From the NCBI RefSeq assembly GCF_938045775.1, contig NZ_CALIBH010000280.1:1-8032 (forward strand): a DNA stretch of 8,032 bases, written 5' to 3'. Below the pieces are notes generated by a model. It was not told the DNA's origin and did not search any database. It saw only the letters and a program-made list of their open reading frames with translations. Origin of the DNA: an uncultured Campylobacter sp. Lineage in GTDB: Bacteria > Campylobacterota > Campylobacteria > Campylobacterales > Campylobacteraceae. Every line of letters starts with the position of its first letter. The first letter of the stretch is position 1. A program made the translations under genes and the position numbers. Below, piece by piece: positions 1-5,053 of the stretch.

Positions 1-2
1 AT

Positions 3-974
3 AATGCTACTAAAGCGGTAAGACTGCTTTTAGACAACGGGGTTAAATTTGAAGAAGTCAAAATGGTGCAGGGCTATATAGTTTGCCCTAGATATTCTGA
101 CGATACCGAAATCATAGTTGGCAACAATATAGATATAAAATTACGTACCGAGTGTCTAATCAATCACGATCACTCAAAAGATCCTGTTTATCCATTAAAC
201 TATGCAATATATAGTAACCTTATAGAAATTGCCGATATGATGCTGCAAAAAGGTATGAAACCGAAAGCATATGAAGGTCCTTTGTATTATTTAAGTAATA
301 GCAGCATTCCATTTCAGCGAAAAGAAATATTTAAAAGATCTATTTATACTTTTCTTCCGCGGGATATGATGTATAAAGATAAATTAAAATTATTAATAAA
401 ACATAATATAGATGGCTTGCCTGATAAAGATGACTTTATTGTAGCCCGCAACAATTGTCTGAATAATACAGCCATGTCTATAAAAGAGAAGGAGTCTTAC
501 ATAAATCATATGAATGATTACTGCTATGGAGAGAAGATTTTAGAATCATATGATTGGGCTCTTCGAGGCAGATGGTCGGTAAAACATAACGAAGAGAGGG
601 AAAAAGGAACCGATAGATACTGGAAAGAAAAAGATTTTATAAAATTTTTCGGTTATATGCCAAACGATAAAAAATGTACCAAGCTAGAACCGGACATCAA
701 AATATTAAATTTCTATAATATGAAAATCGATAGATATAAAGCTCTTTGCGGCAATGGGCTGAGCGATGAAGAGATTTTGCAAAAAAGTAGCCTCAAAGAT
801 AAAAATAGTACTGAGGCATTCGATATTGAGACATTTTTTAAATATTTAAATTTTGAGGAAATGCTAGAGGAAGCGAAAGTGAAAATTCTACATAACGGCG
901 AGAAAATTGATATAAAAGACTATGCTGAAATTCTAAGACAAGAAGCAGCTAAAAAACTAGATAGTAATCAATAA
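3..974 (+). CDS. Ankyrin-repeat protein, 5' end missing
   Basis: The reading frame is open to the left edge of the window: 20 codons precede the first ATG at position 63 and read as the second half of an ankyrin repeat (AVRLLLDNGVKFEEV). The true start is therefore probably outside, and the ATG at 63 is probably internal. A second ankyrin-like unit lies at about 180-290 (PLNYAIYSNLIEIADMMLQK then GMKP), and a weaker one at about 378-430 (KLKLLIKHNIDGLP). The remaining roughly 180 residues are charged, rich in Lys, Glu and aromatic residues, and match no family I recognise. No membrane segment is visible; a signal peptide cannot be judged. Ankyrin repeats mediate protein-protein contact, so a binding, effector or immunity role is possible but unproven. 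The gene is AT-rich (13 G/C in the 60-base line at 361), unlike the downstream block, which suggests accessory origin. Confidence 0.8.
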   Translation, partial: NATKAVRLLLDNGVKFEEVKMVQGYIVCPRYSDDTEIIVGNNIDIKLRTECLINHDHSKDPVYPLNYAIYSNLIEIADMMLQKGMKPKAYEGPLYYLSNSSIPFQRKEIFKRSIYTFLPRDMMYKDKLKLLIKHNIDGLPDKDDFIVARNNCLNNTAMSIKEKESYINHMNDYCYGEKILESYDWALRGRWSVKHNEEREKGTDRYWKEKDFIKFFGYMPNDKKCTKLEPDIKILNFYNMKIDRYKALCGNGLSDEEILQKSSLKDKNSTEAFDIETFFKYLNFEEMLEEAKVKILHNGEKIDIKDYAEILRQEAAKKLDSNQ

Positions 975-979
975 ATTTG

Positions 980-985
980 AAGGAG
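980..985 (+). promoter_or_regulatory. Orphan Shine-Dalgarno-like AAGGAG
   Basis: AAGGAG lies six bases after the ankyrin gene's stop codon, in the place where a following operon gene would have its ribosome binding site. No ATG, GTG or TTG opening a usable frame follows at normal spacing. It may be a remnant of a lost downstream gene, or chance. Confidence 0.35.
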
Positions 986-1076
986 TAAAACTATATAGCA
1001 TCAGAAATTAAAGCGATATAGTGGGCAAAGCTTTTCTAAATTCTCATTAAAATTCCTTCCTGCCAGGTCGTAAAGC

Positions 1077-1104
1077 TTTAAATTAATCCAAATTTCACTA
1101 TAAT
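1077..1104 (+). promoter_or_regulatory. Sigma-70-type promoter for the aminotransferase-fold gene
   Basis: A perfect -10 box TATAAT is at 1099-1104. A -35-like TTTAAA (4 of 6 consensus matches) is at 1077-1082, giving a 16-base spacer. An AT-rich region between the boxes is typical of Campylobacter promoters. Transcription would begin near 1111, about 20 bases before the start codon. Confidence 0.6.
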
Positions 1105-1120
1105 TAATCACTTAAATTTT

Positions 1121-1125
1121 AAAGG
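1121..1125 (+). promoter_or_regulatory. Ribosome binding site AAAGG
   Basis: AAAGG ends six bases before the ATG at 1132. This spacing supports that start codon. Confidence 0.6.
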
Positions 1126-1131
1126 CCGCAA

Positions 1132-2457
1132 ATGCTAAGTTTAGACGAAATTCGAAAAAATATCATCTTAAAACAGGGCGTGCATTATTTTGATTTCGCG
1201 GCTTCGGGGCTTGCCTACGAGCCCGTAGAGCGCGAGATAGGCGAAATTTTAAAAACCTACGCCAACACCCACTCCGACAGTAGCTCCAGCGCCATCATCA
1301 CGCAGCGGCGCTACGAGGGCGCGCGAGAGAGCCTAAAAAAGCTACTTGGGCTTGACGAGCGGTTTTGTCTCATCGCTTGCGGGCAGGGCGCGACGGCTGC
1401 GATCAAAAAATTTCAAGAGCTGCTCGGCATCTACCTGCCGCCTGCGACCAGAAGCGCGATCGGCGAGGCAAATTTACGAGCCGCACAGCTTCCGCTTGTG
1501 CTCGTTTCGCCATACGAACACCACTCAAACGAGCTTAGCTTTCGCGAGGGGCTTTGCGACTACCTGCGCGTGCCGCTTAGCGAGTCCGGCGAGATCGATC
1601 TGCTTGCACTCGAGCGTATCTTGAAGCTAAATACAGGACGCCGCATCATCGGCTCGTTTAGTGCCGCCTCAAACGTCACGGGCGTCATCAGCGATTACAA
1701 AAAGATCAGCGAGCTAATCAGGGCCGCGGGCGGCATCGTGGCCTTTGACTGCGCGGCGCTGAGCTCGCACGCAAATTTAGACTGCGATCATTTCGACGCG
1801 ATTTTCCTCTCGCCGCATAAGCTATTAGGAGGGCCTGCAAGCTGCGGGCTTTTGGCGATCAAAAAGGAGCTGCTTAACAGCGACGTGCCAACATTTGCCG
1901 CGGGTGGGACGGTCGCCTACGCTAACCGCGAGGGGCACGTGTTTTTGAAAAATCCCGAGCAGCTAGAGGAGGGCGGCACGCCGCCTATCATCGGGCTCAT
2001 GCGGGCAAATTTGGCCTACGCGCTGCGAAACGAGGTGGGCTTTGAGAGGATAAAAAGCGCCGAAGACGAGCTGGCGCAGCTTTTTGAGAGCGAGCTAGCA
2101 GGCATTGACGAGATCATAAACTACGCTCCAAAGGGCGCGCCGCGGCTGCCGATATTTTCCTTTAACGTGCGCGGCGTCTCGGCGTATGATTTCGCCGCGA
2201 GCCTGAGCAACGACTTCGGCATCCAGACGCGCGCGGGCGTGATGTGCGCGGGGCCGTACGCTCACGATCTGCTCGGTATCAAGGAGGGGCGCATGCCAGA
2301 AAGTAAGCCTGGCTTCGTGCGCGTGAGCCTGCACTATACGCACACCGAGCAAGACGTGCTCTATTTGGTGGGCGCGATAAAATCCTGCATCAAAAAGCAC
2401 CGCGAGCTTTGGGGCGAGGAAAAGGCGATGTATGAGATGTTCGGCGGGAAGATTTAA
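1132..2457 (+). CDS. Cysteine desulfurase/selenocysteine lyase-like class V aminotransferase-fold enzyme
   Basis: This is a 441-residue PLP enzyme, predicted cytoplasmic, of the group that includes SufS/CsdA. Such enzymes remove sulfur (or selenium) from cysteine (or selenocysteine) through a persulfide. Landmarks: an N-terminal FDFAASGLAYEP segment (about 21-31), matching the usual DNAATT region; GQGAT at 84-88 for the PLP phosphate; EHHSN at 129-133; SNVTG at 180-184; Asp206 expected to hold the PLP ring nitrogen; and SPHK at 227-230 with Lys230 the likely Schiff-base residue. RAGVMCAGP (367-375) places Cys372 where SufS has its catalytic cysteine. In FDCAAL the Gln that often follows the Asp (DGAQ) is Ala. 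Length is slightly above the usual 400-420. The start is supported by AAAGG and a TATAAT box, and a terminator follows at once, so the gene is monocistronic. No sufE, iscU or other Fe-S gene is nearby, so the substrate and acceptor are unknown. Confidence 0.88.
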   Translation: MLSLDEIRKNIILKQGVHYFDFAASGLAYEPVEREIGEILKTYANTHSDSSSSAIITQRRYEGARESLKKLLGLDERFCLIACGQGATAAIKKFQELLGIYLPPATRSAIGEANLRAAQLPLVLVSPYEHHSNELSFREGLCDYLRVPLSESGEIDLLALERILKLNTGRRIIGSFSAASNVTGVISDYKKISELIRAAGGIVAFDCAALSSHANLDCDHFDAIFLSPHKLLGGPASCGLLAIKKELLNSDVPTFAAGGTVAYANREGHVFLKNPEQLEEGGTPPIIGLMRANLAYALRNEVGFERIKSAEDELAQLFESELAGIDEIINYAPKGAPRLPIFSFNVRGVSAYDFAASLSNDFGIQTRAGVMCAGPYAHDLLGIKEGRMPESKPGFVRVSLHYTHTEQDVLYLVGAIKSCIKKHRELWGEEKAMYEMFGGKI

Positions 2458-2488
2458 GCGGCGTGGGTTAGGGCTTTGCCGCTTTTTT
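2456..2488 (+). terminator. Rho-independent terminator
   Basis: A 7-bp stem, AAGCGGC (2456-2462) with GCCGCTT (2478-2484), encloses a 15-base loop. The T-run spans 2483-2488, overlapping the stem end. It begins within the stop codon of the preceding gene and should end that transcript. Confidence 0.75.
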
Positions 2489-2634
2489 GAGCTCATGAAA
2501 TTTTATAAAATTCCGCACAGTTTTTAAAATTTATCGAAATTTCGTGCCGTCTCTTTGGAATTTTACGCTGGTTTTGCGCCGCAGAATTCTTACTATCGTT
2601 CCGCCTTTGCACTGTAGGCGAAATAAACTACACG

Positions 2635-2689
2635 CTCTGCGGAGGAACATATAATTTCACTCGTAAATTTACGGACAAATTCCGCGGAG
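2635..2689. repeat. Imperfect 9-bp inverted repeat enclosing a 12-bp palindrome
   Basis: CTCTGCGGA (2635-2643) pairs with TCCGCGGAG (2681-2689) with one mismatch, which would be a G-U pair in RNA. The enclosed loop holds the perfect palindrome CGTAAATTTACG at 2662-2673. Confidence 0.5.
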
Positions 2690-2702
2690 TTAAAATTTAG
2701 AA

Positions 2703-2739
2703 TTTGAAATTCCGCGCCTAGAAATTGTGGAATTTCAAA
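2703..2739. repeat. 11-bp inverted repeat (hairpin)
   Basis: TTTGAAATTCC (2703-2713) and GGAATTTCAAA (2729-2739) are perfect reverse complements separated by 15 bases. No T-run follows, so it is not a classical terminator. Confidence 0.6.
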
Positions 2740-2850
2740 ATCCCGTTAGCTGTATTCGCGGCTAAGCTTTAAAATTTCTTAGCAATGGAATTTCAAAATT
2801 TCACGCCGCGCCGCCAGGTAAAGCCTTGCTTGTAAATTTCAAAATTTCAA
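2728..2850. repeat. Dispersed direct repeat TGGAATTTCAAAAT
   Basis: Identical 14-base copies are at 2728-2741 and 2786-2799. A shorter related copy (AAATTTCAAAATTTCAA) is at 2834-2850. Between the first two, GCTAAG (2761-2766) and CTTAGC (2778-2783) form a 6-bp inverted repeat. Confidence 0.55.
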
Positions 2851-2851
2851 G

Positions 2852-2866
2852 GCGCAAATTTTGCGC
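2852..2866. repeat. Perfect 7+1+7 palindrome
   Basis: GCGCAAA and TTTGCGC flank a single T. The palindrome is perfect, but its role is unknown. Confidence 0.5.
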
Positions 2867-2991
2867 TCTGTTTCGCCGGGTACGTCGCGATAGATGGTTC
2901 GCAGTGAAAATTTGAGGCAGAAATGAAATTTATTAGCGCCGCGCGAATAAAAATTCTAAAGCGAAATAAAGCTTATCCGCACCGCGCAGAA

Positions 2992-4281
2992 TTACTCCAG
3001 TCCCAAAAACGCGCCGCTTTCAAATCCGAAATATATCCTCTCGCCCGTGCTCCAGCGCCGCTCATCCTGCGCCGTGACGCATTTTAGCAACACGTCGCCT
3101 ACTTTGATCTTGATGAGTAGCGAGGAGCCGTACTGAAGCGAAACCGAGTGCAAAATCCCCGTAAAGCAGCGCTCAAACGGGCTTTGGGATAATAAAATTT
3201 TACTCGGATTTATCGCGATTTTGCGGGCGCGTGCGAGCCCCTCTTCAAGACGTAGCGAAATTTCATCCGAAAATTTTAAAACCCCGTTTTGCACGTCAAA
3301 GATGTTTTTGTATTCAAACTCGCATATCTTGCCGCGATGCAGAAATACGCTTCTTTGCGCGATCGCGCTGAGCCATTTCTCATCGTGGCTGGCGATGATA
3401 AAACCACAGCCGTAGCGACTTCGCATAAATAAAATCGCGCGCGCAAAGAGCTTGGAGGCGGCAAGATCAAGGCTGTTGGTCGGTTCGTCGAGCAGATAGA
3501 GCTTCGCGCGCTGCGCCAGAGCGAGCGCAAACGCGATGCGCTGCGTCTGCCCCGAGCTAAGCTCGAAATGCTTCTTTGATAAAAAACTTCTATCAAGCCC
3601 CGTTAGGCCGAGCGCCTCATCAACCCGCTCGTCAAATTCCGCAAGCGCGCCGCGACTTTTGAGCGCAAATTTAAAATTTTGCTCCACGCTGCGTTTTAAA
3701 AGCACGGGCTCGGGCAGCAGCAAGCAGGTCTGCCGCAGCGTCTGCAAAGAGGGCGCACGCTGCCCCCAAAGCTCCACGCTGCCGCTGCTTGGACGCTGCA
3801 AAAAGGACAAAATCCGCAGTAGCGTGGATTTGCCGCTGCCGTTGGAACCCAAAAGCGCCGTGATGCCGCTCGTATTTAGATCGAGGCTAGGGATATTTAA
3901 AATTTCGCTCCGTCCGTAGCGCAGCACTAGATTCCGCACCGAGATCAGCTCGCTATGGGGTACAGCTCGCGCGGCGGCGGAATTCTCATTTGCAAAATTC
4001 TTTCTCGCAGAATTCTCACTCGCGAAATTCTCGCTCTTGGAATTTTTACCCGCAGAATTTGCGCTAATGGAATTTTCGGTTACAGAATTTTTACTCTTAG
4101 AATTTACCGCAGTGGAATTTTTACTCGCAGAATTCTCGGCAGCGAAATTTTTACTCGTAGAATTCTCGCCTATATAATTTGTGCTCTTGAAATTTTCGCT
4201 TATAAAATTTTCGCGCTCCCGCTCCACCCGATTTTTGTCCGTGAAATTCTTACTCGGACGCGTTTGCTTATCTGCACTCAT
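2992..4281 (-). CDS. tupC: Tungstate ABC transporter ATP-binding protein TupC with repeat extension
   Basis: This cytoplasmic ATPase should power the TupB channel for tungstate uptake. Residues 1-110 are a low-complexity Asn/Ser/Lys-rich extension containing 16 pentads. The ABC domain (about 112-325) has Walker A GSNGSGKST at 145-153, signature LSSGQ at 241-245, Walker B LYLLDEPT at 261-268, D-loop NSLD and switch His299 in ASHD. The expected Q-loop glutamine is not seen: the segment reads LLLPEPVLL (187-195), with Pro190 at the usual Gln position. Residues about 357-429 resemble a TOBE/Mop-type C-terminal domain, which in molybdate/tungstate ATPases can bind the oxyanion. The ATG overlaps the tupB stop as ATGA, indicating translational coupling, and AAAAAGG (4290-4296, minus strand) can serve as its ribosome binding site. 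No other in-frame ATG precedes the ABC domain, so the extension is probably translated. Without the extension the length would be normal for the family. Specificity (W versus Mo) rests on the TupB partner. Confidence 0.88.
   Translation of the reverse strand: MSADKQTRPSKNFTDKNRVERERENFISENFKSTNYIGENSTSKNFAAENSASKNSTAVNSKSKNSVTENSISANSAGKNSKSENFASENSARKNFANENSAAARAVPHSELISVRNLVLRYGRSEILNIPSLDLNTSGITALLGSNGSGKSTLLRILSFLQRPSSGSVELWGQRAPSLQTLRQTCLLLPEPVLLKRSVEQNFKFALKSRGALAEFDERVDEALGLTGLDRSFLSKKHFELSSGQTQRIAFALALAQRAKLYLLDEPTNSLDLAASKLFARAILFMRSRYGCGFIIASHDEKWLSAIAQRSVFLHRGKICEFEYKNIFDVQNGVLKFSDEISLRLEEGLARARKIAINPSKILLSQSPFERCFTGILHSVSLQYGSSLLIKIKVGDVLLKCVTAQDERRWSTGERIYFGFESGAFLGLE
3979..4218 (-). 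repeat. 15-bp tandem repeat, 16 units, inside tupC
   Basis: Sixteen successive 15-base units encode residues 22-101 of TupC as pentads of pattern x-x-x-Asn-(Ser/Phe/Tyr), for example ISENF, TSKNF, ASKNS, KSENF, ARKNF. The Asn at position 4 is present in all sixteen; position 5 is Ser or Phe in all but one (Tyr). On the plus strand the units show as GAATTC, GAATTT or GAAATT every 15 bases. Units have diverged from one another, so this is not a recent perfect expansion. Two looser pentads (PSKNF, TDKNR) precede the array. Confidence 0.9.
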
Positions 4282-4970
4282 CGATCCAGCCTTTTTAGCG
4301 CGTGGATGGCTAAATTTACCGCAAACGCTATTAAAATCAGCACCAGCGCGAGCGCTATACCCATCGCAAACTCGCCCTTGTTGGTCTCAAGCGAGATCGC
4401 CGTGGTGATCGTGCGGGTGAAATATTTGATATTGCCGCCGATCATCATCGCTACGCCCACCTCGGCAACGATCCGCCCGTAAGCGGTGGCGATGACGACG
4501 AGTAGGGCGTAGCGCAGCTCGTAAAGCACGCAAAGGATTAAATTTAGCGGGCTTAGGCGGTAGTTCATAATGTTTAGATAGTGCTTTTTGTCCATATTTT
4601 CGATAACGCTGGCGCTTAGCGAGACGATGATAGGAAGCGCCAACACAAACTGTCCGAGCATCACGGCCTTGAGCGTAAAAAGCAACCCCAGCTCGCCCAG
4701 GGGGCCGTTTCTGGAGATGAAAGCGTAAAGAATTAGTCCTATCGCCACCGTGGGCATCGCAAGCGCTACGTCGCTTAAAAGTCTAAGCGTTCTGCGAGCG
4801 CGAAATTCGTAAAATCCGAGGATAAATCCTATCGGAAAGCCGGTTAAAATCGCAAAAAGTATCGAGATACTTGAAGTATAAAGCGTCGCCTTAATCGCCG
4901 AAAAGGTCTCCGCATCGCCGCTAAAAAGCAGCCCGAATGCGCTTAAAATTCCTTCTAAAATAAAGTCCAA
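4278..4970 (-). CDS. tupB: Tungstate ABC transporter permease TupB
   Basis: This 230-residue inner-membrane protein forms the channel of the tungstate importer. Hydrophobic segments are at about 24-53, 64-86, 96-120, 145-162 and 200-224, fitting a five-to-six-helix permease. The segment SRNGPLGELGLLFTLKAVML (86-105) is characteristic of the TupB family as I recall it, and YGRIVAEVGVAMMIGGN (164-180) is the EAA-type loop that docks on the ATPase. The start codon is TTG: an in-frame TAG lies four codons upstream, the next ATG is codon 72, and AGGA (4978-4981, minus strand) sits seven bases before the TTG. Length is normal. Its stop overlaps the tupC start by 4 bases. The substrate-binding gene tupA usually precedes tupB but is absent here; the neighbour is a divergent gene of a different kind. 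Confidence 0.88.
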   Translation of the reverse strand: MDFILEGILSAFGLLFSGDAETFSAIKATLYTSSISILFAILTGFPIGFILGFYEFRARRTLRLLSDVALAMPTVAIGLILYAFISRNGPLGELGLLFTLKAVMLGQFVLALPIIVSLSASVIENMDKKHYLNIMNYRLSPLNLILCVLYELRYALLVVIATAYGRIVAEVGVAMMIGGNIKYFTRTITTAISLETNKGEFAMGIALALVLILIAFAVNLAIHALKRLDR

Positions 4971-4977
4971 GATTGTG

Positions 4978-4981
4978 TCCT
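4978..4981 (-). promoter_or_regulatory. Ribosome binding site supporting the TTG start of tupB
   Basis: AGGA on the minus strand is seven bases from the TTG codon. With the upstream in-frame stop it decides the start of tupB. Confidence 0.55.
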
Positions 4982-5001
4982 AAATGTTCTATTCTGGCAT
5001 A

Positions 5002-5029
5002 TTTATAAACCAAATTTATATGCTATAAT
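5002..5029 (+). promoter_or_regulatory. Extended -10 promoter of the leucine-rich-repeat gene
   Basis: A perfect extended -10, TGCTATAAT (5021-5029), is preceded by TTTATA (5002-5007, 4 of 6 matches to the -35 consensus) with a 16-base spacer. This gives a short leader of about 15-20 bases before the ATG at 5054. Confidence 0.7.
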
Positions 5030-5036
5030 AGCATAT
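5018..5036. promoter_or_regulatory. Perfect 19-bp palindrome over the -10 boxes, candidate operator
   Basis: ATATGCTAT, one central A, then ATAGCATAT: two perfect 9-base arms centred on the -10 box. A third GCATAT half-site lies at 4997-5002. On the minus strand the same sequence reads TGCTATTAT (-10 hexamer at 5025-5030), which could drive tupBC divergently with a leader of about 50 bases. A repressor here could control both directions; its identity is unknown. Confidence 0.5.
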
Positions 5037-5041
5037 TTTTT

Positions 5042-5048
5042 AAAGGAG
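5042..5048 (+). promoter_or_regulatory. Strong ribosome binding site AAAGGAG
   Basis: AAAGGAG ends five bases before the ATG at 5054. It is a strong match to the Shine-Dalgarno consensus and fixes that start. Confidence 0.75.
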
Positions 5049-5053
5049 ATAAC

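Larger units (their letters stand above)
2490..2991. other. Gene-free region rich in short AT repeats and inverted repeats
   Basis: No convincing coding sequence is present in this 502-base stretch. It lies between two genes that converge on it, downstream of both, so no promoter is required here. It holds repeated AATTTCAAAAT words (2731-2741, 2789-2799, 2835-2845) and several inverted repeats listed separately. No T-tailed hairpin clearly terminating tupC was found. A decayed gene or a folded RNA is possible, but neither is shown. Confidence 0.6.

Noticed and set aside
2095..2496. Minus-strand open frame of 133 codons
   Set aside because: It is antisense to the well-supported cysteine desulfurase-like gene and has no recognisable domain; GC-rich codons leave such frames open by chance.
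2784..2836. Short plus-strand frame starting MEFQNFTP in the gene-free region
   Set aside because: It is only 16 codons long, without a ribosome binding site, and arises from the repeated TGGAATTTCAAAAT word.
2490..2991. Possible CRISPR array
   Set aside because: The repeats are short, irregularly spaced and in both orientations, with no regular spacers and no cas genes in the window.
2923..3087. Plus-strand 54-codon open frame starting MKFISAARIK
   Set aside because: It runs antisense into the conserved end of tupC, has no good ribosome binding site and resembles no known protein.
3955..4482. Plus-strand open frame with a five-residue periodicity (Ile-Phe/Ile-Leu rich)
   Set aside because: It is the antisense reading of the 15-bp array in tupC and of tupB. 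It lacks a family match and its periodicity is explained by the tupC repeat.
4982..5053. Possible end of tupA on the minus strand upstream of tupB
   Set aside because: Minus-strand frames here give only a short run (KKYAIIAYKFGL then stop) that does not resemble a TupA C-terminus and coincides with the plus-strand promoter.
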